DNA from: Sphingobacterium sp. SGG-5
GTDB lineage: Bacteria > Bacteroidota > Bacteroidia > Sphingobacteriales > Sphingobacteriaceae
Assembly (NCBI RefSeq): GCF_011043525.1
Contig: NZ_JAAKGO010000008.1
Location: 124,001 to 188,000, forward strand
Length of the DNA: 64,000 nt
Direction: 5' to 3'
This document shows positions 43,780-53,102 of the stretch, in pieces (within the stretch, counting starts at the first letter, position 1; the number at the start of each line of letters is the position of its first letter). The notes under the pieces were generated by a model, which saw only the letters and a program-made list of their open reading frames with translations, made no database searches and had not been told where the DNA came from. The position numbers and the translations under genes are program-made.

Positions 43780-44457
43780 ATGAAGATATTGATTGTAGAA
43801 GACGAACCGGCGATACGAAATACAGTCCGGGAATTTTTAGAAGGTGAAAAATTTTTGGTCGAAACCGCCGATACTTTTGAAAAAGGGCTGGAGAAGGTGC
43901 TAACGTATACCTACGACTGTATACTTTTAGATATTATGCTGCCCGGTGGTACTGGCCTTGATATTTTAAAGCGTATGAATGAGGAGAAAGTCAGGCAACC
44001 GGTCTTGATTTTATCGGCCAAAGATTCCGTCGAAGATAAGGTGCAGGGGTTAGAGATCGGTGCTGATGACTATTTAGCCAAGCCTTTTCATTTAGCAGAG
44101 CTGCTCGCCCGGGTCAAGTCTATTATCCGTCGTCATGGACACTCAAATGATGGTGATGGCCTTATCCATTATAAAAATGCATGCCTTAATCCCGATGACA
44201 GAGAACTATTGGTGTCGGGTGTACATGTGCCGCTTAACCGTAAGGAATATGATATGTTATATTACTTTATCTCCCGGCCCAATAAATTGATGGAGAAAAC
44301 AACTTTAGCGGAAGCCGTATGGGGTGATCATGTCGATCAAGCGGATAATCTGGACTTTGTCTACTCGCAGATCAAAAACTTACGGAAAAAATTGAAGGAT
44401 GCACGTGCAGAAATGGATATACAGGCGGTATATGGTGTAGGGTATAAATTGGTATAA
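43780..44457 (+). CDS. OmpR family response regulator
   Basis: A 225-residue regulator with receiver domain (ED at 7-8, phosphoacceptor D51 in ILLDIMLPGGTG, K in YLAKPFH) and a C-terminal winged helix (LNRKEYDMLYYFISRPNKLMEKTTLAEAVWGDHVDQ ... VYGVGYKLV). Its TAA stop abuts the ATG of the kinase gene, so the two form one operon. A PepSY-like protein gene follows. Envelope or cation stress would fit such a trio; that is inference. Confidence 0.96.
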   Translation: MKILIVEDEPAIRNTVREFLEGEKFLVETADTFEKGLEKVLTYTYDCILLDIMLPGGTGLDILKRMNEEKVRQPVLILSAKDSVEDKVQGLEIGADDYLAKPFHLAELLARVKSIIRRHGHSNDGDGLIHYKNACLNPDDRELLVSGVHVPLNRKEYDMLYYFISRPNKLMEKTTLAEAVWGDHVDQADNLDFVYSQIKNLRKKLKDARAEMDIQAVYGVGYKLV

Positions 44458-45741
44458 ATGGCCGTATCTGTCAAGAATTATACGAATCGATTTTTGGTGG
44501 TCGCGATACTGATCATCATGGCTGTGTGGGCGCTTTTGTTTTATGCCGTCATCATGGATGAGGTGTACGACAATATCGACGATGGGCTGAAAAACCAAAA
44601 AATACTGATTCTTAGAGAAGTATATAAAGATCCGGATATTATCCGGAATACGCAGGATTTTGGTGTCAATCAGTTTAGGATATGGCCTGCAGAAGAGGGC
44701 GATGTTGTCGACCAAAATCATTTTTCGAAAGAATTTATTTACATGCCGTACGACGAGGATGACGAGCCCTATAGGGTGTTGCATACTGGCTTTTATGACA
44801 AGGAAGGGAAGCCCTATAAATTAGAAATCAGAACATCGACGGTCGAAGAAGATGATTTTCTCCTCAATCTTGCACTTTCCCTGGCGGTTCTGTATGCGGT
44901 TATTGTGCTAAGTATCATGGTGATCAACCATTTTGTATTGCGGAGGGCATGGAAACCGTTTCATCGCATATTGGCGAATTTAAGTAGATATCGGTTTGGC
45001 AAAGCAGACAGCTTTCATACCGTACCTACACAGGTCGAGGAGTTTGAGGCTTTAAATCAACAGATACAGCGGATGATTGACCGGAATGAAAGTGTATTTC
45101 ATAGCCAGAAGCGGTTTATTGAAAATGCATCGCATGAGCTGCAGACGCCTCTGACCATTGTTGCCAATAAACTTGACCTGCTCCTGAATGATGAAGATTT
45201 GAATGAAAGCCAATTGTCCAAAATCGCAGAAGCCAAACAGTCATTGCTGCGCATGGCCAATCTCAACCGTTCGCTGTTGATGCTCTCGCGGATTGAAAAT
45301 CAGCAGTACACAGCCATGGAAGAGGTTAATTTTAACAACGCTTTGCAGGAGCTGGTACGGGAGCTTGACTATCTTGTCGAACATAAAGAAATACAGCTGC
45401 ACTATCAGGAAGAAGGAATATTTCTTTGTATGTACAATAGAGAATTAGCCTTTGTACTCCTTGCTAATCTGTTACGGAATGCGATAAAGCATAATCAGAA
45501 GGGCGGAGTAATCCGGATTGCCGTTGCCGAGGACGCGATACAAGTGGCTAACAGCGCTACAGCCAGTGCGTTAGATACAACATCCATCTATGAGCGCTTT
45601 CGAAAAGGTAGTCAGGATAACCAGTCCACCGGCCTCGGGCTTGCCATCGTCCAATCTATCCTACAACAATATCCTATGCTGTCCGTAACCTATACCTTCA
45701 GCGACAACCTGCATCAGTTTCAGATCACGAAAAATAAATAA
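44458..45741 (+). CDS. Sensor histidine kinase
   Basis: A 427-residue membrane kinase. Two transmembrane helices (~11-34 and ~136-160) enclose an acidic periplasmic sensor of ~100 residues (EEDDE-rich). HisKA has the phosphoacceptor H226 in ENASHELQTPL. The ATPase domain has the N box NLLRNAIKHN and the G box STGLGLAIV, but the F box and first G box are reduced. It starts on the base after the partner regulator's stop. Acidic sensors of this type often respond to cations or antimicrobial peptides. Confidence 0.94.
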   Translation: MAVSVKNYTNRFLVVAILIIMAVWALLFYAVIMDEVYDNIDDGLKNQKILILREVYKDPDIIRNTQDFGVNQFRIWPAEEGDVVDQNHFSKEFIYMPYDEDDEPYRVLHTGFYDKEGKPYKLEIRTSTVEEDDFLLNLALSLAVLYAVIVLSIMVINHFVLRRAWKPFHRILANLSRYRFGKADSFHTVPTQVEEFEALNQQIQRMIDRNESVFHSQKRFIENASHELQTPLTIVANKLDLLLNDEDLNESQLSKIAEAKQSLLRMANLNRSLLMLSRIENQQYTAMEEVNFNNALQELVRELDYLVEHKEIQLHYQEEGIFLCMYNRELAFVLLANLLRNAIKHNQKGGVIRIAVAEDAIQVANSATASALDTTSIYERFRKGSQDNQSTGLGLAIVQSILQQYPMLSVTYTFSDNLHQFQITKNK

Positions 45742-45806
45742 ATAAAATTTTCCTAAATCTTTCCCAAATCGGTGCTGACCTTTGACGTAACAAAAATAAA
45801 AAAGAT

Positions 45807-46250
45807 ATGAAAACACTAATGAACGGTATCGTAGTTATGATGATGGTTGTAGCTACGACAGCAGCACAAGCACAGGTTAAGGCAATTTCTTTTGCGCAAT
45901 TGCCAAAAAATGCACAAAGTTTTATCAGCAAGCACTACAGCGAAAAGAATGTATCTTACATCACCGAAGAAAGCGAATTTTTATCATCCGCAGAGTATGA
46001 AGTACGTCTAAAAGACGGAAAAGAGATAGATTTTGATTCAAAAGGCCAGTGGAAAGAAGTCGATGGTAAAAAGAAAGCCATTCCTGCCGCGATTATTCCC
46101 GCACCGGTGGTTGCTTATGTCAAAAAGAGTTTCCCCGAAAATGACATCGTAAAGATTTCCCGCTCCAGCCGTAGGTACGAAATAGAGCTATCGAATGGCT
46201 TGGATTTGGAGTTTGACAAAAAAGGGAATTTTTTAAGGATTGACGATTAA
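45807..46250 (+). CDS. Periplasmic PepSY-like (DUF2874-type) protein
   Basis: A 147-residue exported protein (signal MKTLMNGIVVMMMVVATTAAQAQ). The mature part holds two PepSY-like repeats: LPKNAQSFISKHYSEKNVSYITEES...YEVRLKDGKEIDFDSKGQWKEVD and IPAPVVAYVKKSFPENDIVKISRSSRRYEIELSNGLDLEFDKKGNFLRID. These small proteins often sit beside two-component systems in Bacteroidota and may tune the sensor. It lies 65 nt after the kinase. Its stop codon is inside the palindromic terminator. Confidence 0.88.
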   Translation: MKTLMNGIVVMMMVVATTAAQAQVKAISFAQLPKNAQSFISKHYSEKNVSYITEESEFLSSAEYEVRLKDGKEIDFDSKGQWKEVDGKKKAIPAAIIPAPVVAYVKKSFPENDIVKISRSSRRYEIELSNGLDLEFDKKGNFLRIDD

Positions 46251-46263
46251 TTAATCGTCAATC
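46238..46263. terminator. Perfect 26-bp palindrome, bidirectional terminator
   Basis: 13-bp perfect arms (left arm GATTGACGATTAA) followed by TTTT on the plus strand. It contains the stop of the PepSY-like gene and lies 2 bp from the stop of the convergent fabH gene. Confidence 0.85.
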
Positions 46264-46265
46264 TT

Positions 46266-47312
46266 TTACCACCGGATTAATGCCGATCCCCAGGTGAAGC
46301 CCGCACCGAAAGCAGCGAGACATACCAGATCCCCATCTTTTATTTTTCCGGCTTCCCACGCTTCGCATAGTGCGATCGGAACGGATGCGGCCGTTGTATT
46401 ACCGTACTTCTGAATATTGTTAAAAACCTGATCATCACGAAGCTTTAGCGTTTTTTGCACAAACTGTGCAATCCGTAGATTCGCCTGATGGGGAATAAGC
46501 AGGTCTATATCGGCGGGTGTCAAATTGTTGTTGGCTAATGCTTCGACGATGACTTCGGGAAATTTAACTACCGCTTTTTTAAAGACCGCCTGACCATCCA
46601 TATAAGGAAAAGCCGTGCCGTCGTCCAGCATCTCTTTCGTTATCAGCATACCGCCCAATTCCTGGTCCGGCCAGTTCGGCTGATTTTCCAGCCAGATGCC
46701 GCCTGAAGCTCCCGGATAATACATAGCGAGTTTCTCGGCTTCCGCTCCATCGGAATGGAGATGAGTACTCAAAATGCCTTTATTTTGCTCCGTCGTAGGT
46801 TGTACGACTATTGCACCGGCGCCGTCACCAAAAATAACCGATACGGCACGCCCCCTTGTGGAATAATCCAGCGCAAAAGAATGCTTCTCCGATCCCACGA
46901 CGAGAATATTTTTATACATGCCGGTTTTGACGAACTGATCGGCGATAGATAAGGCATATACAAATCCGGAGCATTGGTTGCGTACATCCAACGCACCGAT
47001 TTCCTTCATATTCATTTCCCGTTGCAAAAGAACGCCACATCCGGGGAAATAATAATCCGGCGACAAGGTCGCAAAGATAATAAAATCAATATCCTGCGGT
47101 GTGACACCCGCTCGCTCAATAGCTATTTTTGCCGCTTCTACACCCATAGTTGTTGTTGTCTCGCCGATGCGGTCGGCATAACGGCGTTCCTGTATCCCTG
47201 TCCGCTCCTGGATCCAGGCATCACTGGTATCCATAAACCGTGTTAAATCCTCATTCTTGTAAACGTTTTTCGGCACATAAAAACCTACACCTGCAATTTT
47301 AGTCTGGAACAT
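46266..47312 (-). CDS. fabH: 3-oxoacyl-ACP synthase III
   Basis: A 348-residue condensing enzyme that starts fatty-acid chains from an acyl-CoA and malonyl-ACP. The catalytic triad is visible: C114 in NQCSGFVYAL, H275 in LLIPHQANLRI, and N305 in YGNTTAAS. The C-terminus LCLAAFGAGFTWGSALIRW-type sequence is typical. The insertion around residues 190-240 (YYPGASGGIWLENQPNWPDQELGG) marks the longer Bacteroidota FabH-like type, which may use a different primer. It is monocistronic, divergent from clpS. Confidence 0.93.
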   Translation of the reverse strand: MFQTKIAGVGFYVPKNVYKNEDLTRFMDTSDAWIQERTGIQERRYADRIGETTTTMGVEAAKIAIERAGVTPQDIDFIIFATLSPDYYFPGCGVLLQREMNMKEIGALDVRNQCSGFVYALSIADQFVKTGMYKNILVVGSEKHSFALDYSTRGRAVSVIFGDGAGAIVVQPTTEQNKGILSTHLHSDGAEAEKLAMYYPGASGGIWLENQPNWPDQELGGMLITKEMLDDGTAFPYMDGQAVFKKAVVKFPEVIVEALANNNLTPADIDLLIPHQANLRIAQFVQKTLKLRDDQVFNNIQKYGNTTAASVPIALCEAWEAGKIKDGDLVCLAAFGAGFTWGSALIRW

Positions 47313-47343
47313 GTTTTAAGATTTATAACAACAATCAAGACTA

Positions 47344-47351
47344 CAAAATTA
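47344..47351 (-). promoter_or_regulatory. -7 element for fabH (TAATTTTG on minus strand)
   Basis: The plus strand reads CAAAATTA, i.e. TAATTTTG on the minus strand, 31 nt before the fabH ATG. Confidence 0.4.
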
Positions 47352-47372
47352 CGCTTTTTTTGAAAAATACAG

Positions 47373-47380
47373 TATTTTTG
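47373..47380 (+). promoter_or_regulatory. -7 element for clpS (TATTTTTG)
   Basis: TATTTTTG fits TAnnTTTG and ends 4 nt before the clpS ATG at 47385, so the mRNA would have essentially no leader. No -33 TTTG at 19-21 nt. Confidence 0.45.
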
Positions 47381-47384
47381 CGGC

Positions 47385-47666
47385 ATGAGTGTTGAAACCA
47401 CGCAAGAAACCTATAGTCTCGAGGAAATATTGGCGTCGTTTAAGGAAAGCCATAGGCTTATCCTTTGGAATGATGAAATAAATACATTCGATCATGTTAT
47501 CTATTGCCTGATGCATCATCTGCAATATAGCGAAGCCGAAGCCGAGCGCATTGCATGGAAAGTTCATACCGAGGGCAAATGCCCCGTACTGGAAGGTAGC
47601 TATACCGAGGTAGAGATCTACCGTAAGATTTTGAAAGCCGAAGGCCTGACTGTTTCGGTTGAATAG
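47385..47666 (+). CDS. clpS: ATP-dependent Clp protease adaptor ClpS
   Basis: A 93-residue adaptor that delivers N-degron substrates to ClpAP/ClpCP. The core is LILWNDEINTFDHVIYCLMHHLQYSEAEAERIAWKVHTEGKCPVLEGSYTEVEIYRKIL, with the conserved Asn-Asp pair and the Met-His-rich helix that form the N-degron pocket. Length fits ClpS. It is followed by an 80-bp spacer and a TonB-type receptor gene. Confidence 0.93.
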   Translation: MSVETTQETYSLEEILASFKESHRLILWNDEINTFDHVIYCLMHHLQYSEAEAERIAWKVHTEGKCPVLEGSYTEVEIYRKILKAEGLTVSVE

Positions 47667-47746
47667 CGCTGTCGGTAATAATACAGTTACGTTTAGGGTT
47701 AATTATTAAATATTGTGGATTTTTACGGCAATATCACAATAGTATC

Positions 47747-50224
47747 ATGCACGTAAAAAGCTTATATTTATTATTTCTTCTGTTCCCTTTTTATTCCTTT
47801 GCACAAAACGGATCGTTAAAAGTTACCGTCAAAGATGCCAATTCCAATGCGCCCATTGTAGGAGCGAGCGTATCGTTGCTTACCCCTGTTGCGGGAGCCT
47901 ACCTTCGCGGTGGACAAACCCAAGCCGATGGGAAAGCTGTTGTTGACGATATCCCGTCCGGTAAATATACACTGAAAATTTCTTATATCGGCATGGCCGA
48001 CTATATCCGTGAGGGGGTACAGATCGCAGCTAATAAAACACAAGATATAGCCACTGTCACGCTGACACCTGTCGGCGAAGAACTTAGCGAAGTGGTTGTT
48101 CAGGGAAAAATACCCGAGTTGCAGTTGGGTATTGATAAAAAAGTATTCGATGTGTCCCAAAGTACGATCAGTGTCGGGGGGACAGCGGAGGACTTATTGG
48201 GGAATGTGCCTACCTTGCAGGTAGACGCTGATGGATCCGTCAGCTTGCGCGGTTCGACCGGTGTACGTATATTGATAGATGGCAAGGAGTCGGCTATGGC
48301 TGGAAGTGATATCAGTAAACTCTTGCAATCTTTGCCGGCAGAGGCGATCTCGAAAGTGGAGATTATGACCAATCCGTCAGCGAAATACGATGCTGAAGGA
48401 CAATCAGGTATTGTCAATATCGTGCTCAAAAAGAATGTCCGTACAGGCCTCAATGGTACTGTAAATGCATCTATAGGGAATTACGACAATTATATGGCCG
48501 GTGCTTTCCTGAATTACCGCGATAGTAAATTCAATTATTTTGGGAGCTACAATTTTAACCATCGTAATCGTCCGGGTGAGGCCTCTGTACGGAATGCACA
48601 GCTTATTGATGGAGAAGAACGCGATAATAGCGAGATTACCACGACGAACTCCGAGCGGTATCGGAAGGGAAATAATCATTCCTTTCGCTTGGGGGCTGAC
48701 TATTACGCCACAGACAAGACAACGCTGAGTCTGGGGACCAACCTCAGTATCCGGGACAATGATCGCGGAGAAGATATCCACTATCGTTATTTCAATCAAC
48801 CCGAGTGGGGGTCGGAAAGTGACCGTTCCTCCCGGCAATCCGAGCAGGATTTTGGGTATGACCTGACTTTTGATTTCCGGCAGGAGCTTGTCCGAAAAGG
48901 AGAGGAGCTGACCGCGAATATTACATTCGGGGACGACCGGGAAGATGGTACGAACGATTACCTGCAGACTTTTGACACCGATCGTTTTCAGCAGGAGCGC
49001 TATAATACGACAAGTGAAAGTGGACAAAACTGGAACTTTCAGTTGGATTATGTCTTGCCTTTAGGTGAGAACCACAAGTTTGAAGCTGGCTATCGTACTA
49101 TATTGCGTAATTCGAACGAAAGTCAGTATTCAGACACCTTATCACAAGACCATGGCATCGTACCGGATTTTGGCGTCAGCAATGACTTTGAAATGCGCAG
49201 CGGCGTACATGCCTTATATGCCAACTACCAGCGGATGCTTTCGGAGCGGATTGGTATGCAAGTAGGGGTGAGAGCGGAAGATGCTTATCTGAATACCCTC
49301 TATAAAAGTTTAGATCCCGACGTGGCACCGACGCCTGGTACATTGGACTACTTCCGTCTTTATCCGAGTGCCTTTCTGACGTATGACGTCAATAAAGAAG
49401 GCGACAAGATACAGTTGAGCTATACCCGTCGTGTACAGCGTCCCCGGGGCTTTCAGGTCAATCCTTTTGTGAACCTGTCGGACGAGACCAACCTCCGCCA
49501 AGGTAATCCCAATCTGATGCCCGAAGATATCCATGCATTTGAGCTGAGTTATGCACGGTTTTATGACAAGTGGAACTTTGTGAGTTCGGTATACTATCGC
49601 CGTGTGAATGATATGTCGCAACCCTTTCAGTATGATATAAACGACGAGGTGGCAGCTGAGTTTTTAAATGCCAATAAAAATGCAACGTTTAGCCGATGGG
49701 AAAACGTCGGAAGTCGAAACAGCACAGGAGTCGAGCTTATTGCGAAGGTGAATATCGTCAAGTGGTGGGATGTGACCACGAATTTGAATGGTTTTTATAA
49801 TAATCTTATCCCTTATGCGCAATTTAATATTGCCCGGCCGGAAAATTTAGGCTGGAATGCCAATGTACTGACGAATGTGCGGTTTACGTCTGCTCTTTCC
49901 CTACAGGCAAGAGCCGATTATAGAGCACCGATGAAAACATTGCAGGGACGTTTCAAATCCATGTCCGGGGTCGATCTGGCTGTACGTCAGGATGTGTTAA
50001 AAGGAAAGGGAACCTTGGCGTTGAACGTTCGGGATCTGTTCGATAACAGGCAATTTGGTATCGTAAGTTATTTGCCTACTCGGACGATTGATCAGACCAT
50101 GCGCTGGCATAGACGTAGTATCAACCTGTCGTTCTCCTACCGTTTTGGTGTACAGGATAAATCGTCCAAGAGCAAAAAAACTGACAGTGGATTCTCGAAC
50201 GATGACAGCGGAATGGAATATTAG
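47747..50224 (+). CDS. Outer-membrane beta-barrel receptor (TonB-dependent-like, OMP_b-brl_3 type)
   Basis: An 825-residue protein. The signal peptide ends at SFAQN. Residues ~20-110 are a carboxypeptidase-regulatory-like domain (LKVTVKDANSNAPIVGASVSL). Residues ~120-230 are a shortened plug (TAEDLLGNVPTLQVDADGSVSLRGSTGVRILIDGKESAM ... KVEIMTNPSAKYDAEGQSGIVNIVLKKN). The rest is the barrel of the outer-membrane beta-barrel family. The short Ser/Lys-rich C-terminal tail (DKSSKSKKTDSGFSNDDSGMEY) after the last strand is unusual. The DUF1080 gene follows after 58 nt. Confidence 0.9.
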   Translation: MHVKSLYLLFLLFPFYSFAQNGSLKVTVKDANSNAPIVGASVSLLTPVAGAYLRGGQTQADGKAVVDDIPSGKYTLKISYIGMADYIREGVQIAANKTQDIATVTLTPVGEELSEVVVQGKIPELQLGIDKKVFDVSQSTISVGGTAEDLLGNVPTLQVDADGSVSLRGSTGVRILIDGKESAMAGSDISKLLQSLPAEAISKVEIMTNPSAKYDAEGQSGIVNIVLKKNVRTGLNGTVNASIGNYDNYMAGAFLNYRDSKFNYFGSYNFNHRNRPGEASVRNAQLIDGEERDNSEITTTNSERYRKGNNHSFRLGADYYATDKTTLSLGTNLSIRDNDRGEDIHYRYFNQPEWGSESDRSSRQSEQDFGYDLTFDFRQELVRKGEELTANITFGDDREDGTNDYLQTFDTDRFQQERYNTTSESGQNWNFQLDYVLPLGENHKFEAGYRTILRNSNESQYSDTLSQDHGIVPDFGVSNDFEMRSGVHALYANYQRMLSERIGMQVGVRAEDAYLNTLYKSLDPDVAPTPGTLDYFRLYPSAFLTYDVNKEGDKIQLSYTRRVQRPRGFQVNPFVNLSDETNLRQGNPNLMPEDIHAFELSYARFYDKWNFVSSVYYRRVNDMSQPFQYDINDEVAAEFLNANKNATFSRWENVGSRNSTGVELIAKVNIVKWWDVTTNLNGFYNNLIPYAQFNIARPENLGWNANVLTNVRFTSALSLQARADYRAPMKTLQGRFKSMSGVDLAVRQDVLKGKGTLALNVRDLFDNRQFGIVSYLPTRTIDQTMRWHRRSINLSFSYRFGVQDKSSKSKKTDSGFSNDDSGMEY

Positions 50225-50282
50225 AAGACATTGGAGATATAAATTGTTTTTGATATTTTTAATCCCGATAAACAACAATAAA

Positions 50283-51098
50283 ATGAACAGAACAATAATA
50301 GGATCTCTGGTTGTAGTCTTGGCTTGTATGGTAAGCGCGTGTAAAGTAAATCGTGCCACGGCACAGACCGATTTCCCGAACCTCGTCGAGGAAAAAGGGC
50401 TTCCCATGGTGAAATTGCAGGATTTGAAAAAAAATAAATCCGGGGCGTACATTCTTTTTAATGGGACCTCCTTAAAAGGGTGGCGTGGTTATGCGTTATC
50501 GCATGTGCCTAATAAATGGTCTATCGAAGATGGAACATTGAAATTTAACCGCAAGCCGAATGCGGAGAAGCCTGAAGGAGGTGCTTTGATCTTTGCCCAT
50601 CGTTTTAAAAACTTTGAGCTGGAGTTTGAGTGGCGTATATCCAAAGCTGGAAACTCGGGTGTTTTTTATCTCGCTAAGGAGATCAAAGGAAAGCCCATCT
50701 ATATTTCAGCACCGGAATACCAGATATTGGATAATGAAAACCATCCTGATGCTAAACTTGGTGCCGATGGAAACCGTAAATCCGCATCGTTGTACGACAT
50801 GATTCCTGCAAAACCACAAAATAGTAAACCTTATGGTGAATGGAACCATTCAAAGATTGTCGTCAATGATGGTAAAGTGCAACATTTTCAGAATGGTGTG
50901 AAAGTGGTGGAGTATACCCTATGGGATTCATCCTGGGTATCGCTGCTCGAAGCAGGGAAATTTTCAAGTGCGAAATGGCCGGAGGCTTTTGCGCTCTTAA
51001 AAAATGTAGGCGGTGACAGCAAATCAGGCGTTATTGGTCTACAAGATCACGGCGATGATGTGTGGTACCGCAACATTACTGTGAAAGTATTAAAGTAG
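50283..51098 (+). CDS. DUF1080 (3-keto-disaccharide hydrolase-like) lipoprotein
   Basis: A 271-residue lipoprotein (start ATG 50283, lipobox VSACK). The DUF1080 jelly-roll domain spans residues ~45-270 (LFNGTSLKGWRGY, EWRISKAGNSGVFYLAKE, EYQILDNENHPDAK, GEWNHSKIVVNDGKVQHFQNGVKVVEY, GLQDHGDDVWYRNITVKVL). Members cleave 3-keto-glycosides or bind glycans. It follows the outer-membrane receptor and ends at a hairpin terminator. A joint role in carbohydrate uptake is inference. Confidence 0.9.
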   Translation: MNRTIIGSLVVVLACMVSACKVNRATAQTDFPNLVEEKGLPMVKLQDLKKNKSGAYILFNGTSLKGWRGYALSHVPNKWSIEDGTLKFNRKPNAEKPEGGALIFAHRFKNFELEFEWRISKAGNSGVFYLAKEIKGKPIYISAPEYQILDNENHPDAKLGADGNRKSASLYDMIPAKPQNSKPYGEWNHSKIVVNDGKVQHFQNGVKVVEYTLWDSSWVSLLEAGKFSSAKWPEAFALLKNVGGDSKSGVIGLQDHGDDVWYRNITVKVLK

Positions 51099-51124
51099 TT
51101 GCGTTTGCGAAATCTAAAGTGAAT

Positions 51125-51166
51125 AACAAGGATTTGCGTCTGCTCAAGCAGAACGCAACCCTTGTT
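51125..51166. terminator. Bidirectional hairpin terminator between DUF1080 and AraC genes
   Basis: The left arm AACAAGG...TTGCGT.CTGCT pairs with AGCAGAACGCAA...CCTTGTT around a CA loop, with one bulge and one mismatch. It is between convergent genes. Confidence 0.75.
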
Positions 51167-51218
51167 ACTACAGGTTGATTGGTTTGTAACAATTCTTCTT
51201 CAGCACGACAGTGTCGGA

Positions 51219-52412
51219 CTAGCTAAGTGTCAGGTTGTTTGCTCGGTACTCCAAGGGAGAACAACCGATTTCTGTCGTAAAGTTACGGTAAAAGGAAGCC
51301 CGGGAGCGAAAGCCACAGGCCTCTCCTAAATCATCTATATTTTTTACAAAATCACTTTTCCGCAGTTCCTGTGCAGCATACTCCACTCGCAGCTTATTGA
51401 TAACAGCAGAAAAACTTTTTCCGTATTGGTCTTGCAGGAAATGGTGCAGATGTTTGGGCGATATCTTTGTAATGGCCACAAATGCTTGTCGATCGATTTC
51501 GGGGTTTATGAAACCCTTGCTTCGAATAAACCGCTGCATCCCCTGTTCGTATTCTCTCCGTTTCCGTGTTGTAAGGGTATAAGCTTCTGTTTTTGGAGTT
51601 TCTTCTTCCTCTCCTTTTGGAAAAATACTGTCAGCGGTAAGGGTGCGATGTCCCACGTTGCTTCTAACCCGTCTATATGTAGACATATAGAGTTTCCATC
51701 CTATAAACAGAGTACATAGACATAATAACACATGAATAGCACTTTGTAGTTCCAAGTAAAAATCGGTTGTCAAGGCTATAGGAGTAAAAAACAGAGCTGC
51801 CCATAATGCCAGGAACAGTACGAAACCACGAGCTTCCCGTAAAAACAGGAGCGAGGGAGATTTTTTTGTTTTCCCGGCCTTATGCCACAGCAGGAGTGAA
51901 TAGCTGCCGTAACCGATCATTGAAGCGAATGTAGTCGCATACATATATCCGAAATAGCCGTCGCTGTGATCATGTCTGAAATCACTATGGGAGATGAAAA
52001 ATCCGTAGAACGGAAGACTAAGTATAAACGGAAGTAAATGAATCCAATCTCCTTTTACCGATTCATCGTTTAAGGAACCCTTCATCAAGAAGAGAAGAAT
52101 AGGTCCCATTGTAAGCCCAAAAGGAAATGCCAGAGAATAGTAATCCTTTAATGGGAATAGGTACCAGAATAATAAGGAGGCTGCGCTATAGGTGGCAAAT
52201 CCACTGAGTATATATACGACGATTTTATCGTATATCGAGTGCTGATAACTCCATCTTAGATGCAATGTTACCGCACTCATGCTTATGACTAAGACATTTA
52301 AAATAACGTAAACGAAAGTTAAAAATAATGTTGTCACTGTGCTCAAAATTTGTCTGGTTTCATCTAAAAAATCTCCCGCTTTATCGGTCGAAGATAAATA
52401 ATGATCTGACAT
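51219..52412 (-). CDS. Membrane-embedded AraC family regulator (7TM + HTH)
   Basis: A 397-residue protein with about seven hydrophobic helices in residues ~25-250 (VTTLFLTFVYVILNVLVISMSAV, IVVYILSGFATYSAASLLFWYLFPL and others). An Arg/Lys linker follows, and then a C-terminal AraC-type double helix-turn-helix (HLHHFLQDQYGKSFSAVINKLRVEYAAQEL ... CGFRSRASFYRNFTTEIGCSPLEYR). It should sense a membrane or extracellular cue and bind DNA directly. It is divergent from the small membrane ORF and giant repeat-protein gene, which are the obvious targets. Confidence 0.9.
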   Translation of the reverse strand: MSDHYLSSTDKAGDFLDETRQILSTVTTLFLTFVYVILNVLVISMSAVTLHLRWSYQHSIYDKIVVYILSGFATYSAASLLFWYLFPLKDYYSLAFPFGLTMGPILLFLMKGSLNDESVKGDWIHLLPFILSLPFYGFFISHSDFRHDHSDGYFGYMYATTFASMIGYGSYSLLLWHKAGKTKKSPSLLFLREARGFVLFLALWAALFFTPIALTTDFYLELQSAIHVLLCLCTLFIGWKLYMSTYRRVRSNVGHRTLTADSIFPKGEEEETPKTEAYTLTTRKRREYEQGMQRFIRSKGFINPEIDRQAFVAITKISPKHLHHFLQDQYGKSFSAVINKLRVEYAAQELRKSDFVKNIDDLGEACGFRSRASFYRNFTTEIGCSPLEYRANNLTLS

Positions 52413-52847
52413 TTATTTGGAGATCATTGTAGAAAATTTTATTTTGTAGCGTTTCCTCTACAAATCTAATTTTTATCGATTCTCATGATGTCTGTTTGAC
52501 AGTAAACTTATCCCTTTTATTGCTTCTCAACCTATCGTTTTGATGTCTCATTTTTACTCAAAAATTACCGGCTTCAAAACAAATGCTTTACGTTTTCTGC
52601 AAACGTAAAACGTTTATTTTGGCTTCTTTTTCCTGTTTTTTTTAAAGTTAAATAGTTGATTATTAGTCTGTTTTTTGATTGATAGAGCGCTGTGTTGCTG
52701 TCTCATTTTGTTCTCATACTTTCTGGGGTCCGAAAATGAGACAATATTTTTCTAAGAATGTAGAGACTTTTGTATTGACTCATCCTTAGCGCGTGTCAGA
52801 ATCCGTGCATGTTGTGACGGGAGAGAGCGGACACATTAACTTAATAT
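52413..52847. promoter_or_regulatory. 435-bp regulatory region with three GTCTCATTTT boxes
   Basis: No gene is visible here. GTCTCATTTT occurs at 52545-52554 and 52700-52709, and inverted (AAAATGAGAC) at 52733-52742. The last two form an inverted pair with a 23-nt spacer. A minus-strand -7-like element (TAGATTTG; plus strand CAAATCTA, 52461-52468) precedes the AraC gene. The boxes are candidate operators for that regulator. Confidence 0.55.
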
Positions 52848-53066
52848 ATGGATAAGATGTATCGCCATTTCTTTTCATACTGTATGGAACAAACGGACAT
52901 GATCTTTAAAGATGATGTTCCTGTCGCCCGTATCATTGGGACAATAGTCATGATCGTTTTGGCCATTTGCGTCTTACCCCTCGTGCTCTACAGCAAGTTT
53001 AAAATACTGGAGGAAAGAAAAGAGAAGATGATGAAAACGGTAGGGTGCTGCGAGGACGATATATAA
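52848..53066 (+). CDS. Small single-helix membrane protein (hypothetical)
   Basis: A 72-residue ORF starting at the ATG at 52848, with one transmembrane helix at ~28-50 (IGTIVMIVLAICVLPLVLYSKFKIL) and a charged C-terminal helix ending in GCCEDDI. The start is not backed by a ribosome-binding site. It lies between the AraC regulatory region and the giant gene, 36 nt before the latter's ATG. No family is recognised. It may be a small accessory or sensor protein, or spurious. Confidence 0.45.
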   Translation: MDKMYRHFFSYCMEQTDMIFKDDVPVARIIGTIVMIVLAICVLPLVLYSKFKILEERKEKMMKTVGCCEDDI

Positions 53067-53102
53067 TATTTAGAACAACCACAGATCATAGAATCAGAAG
53101 AT

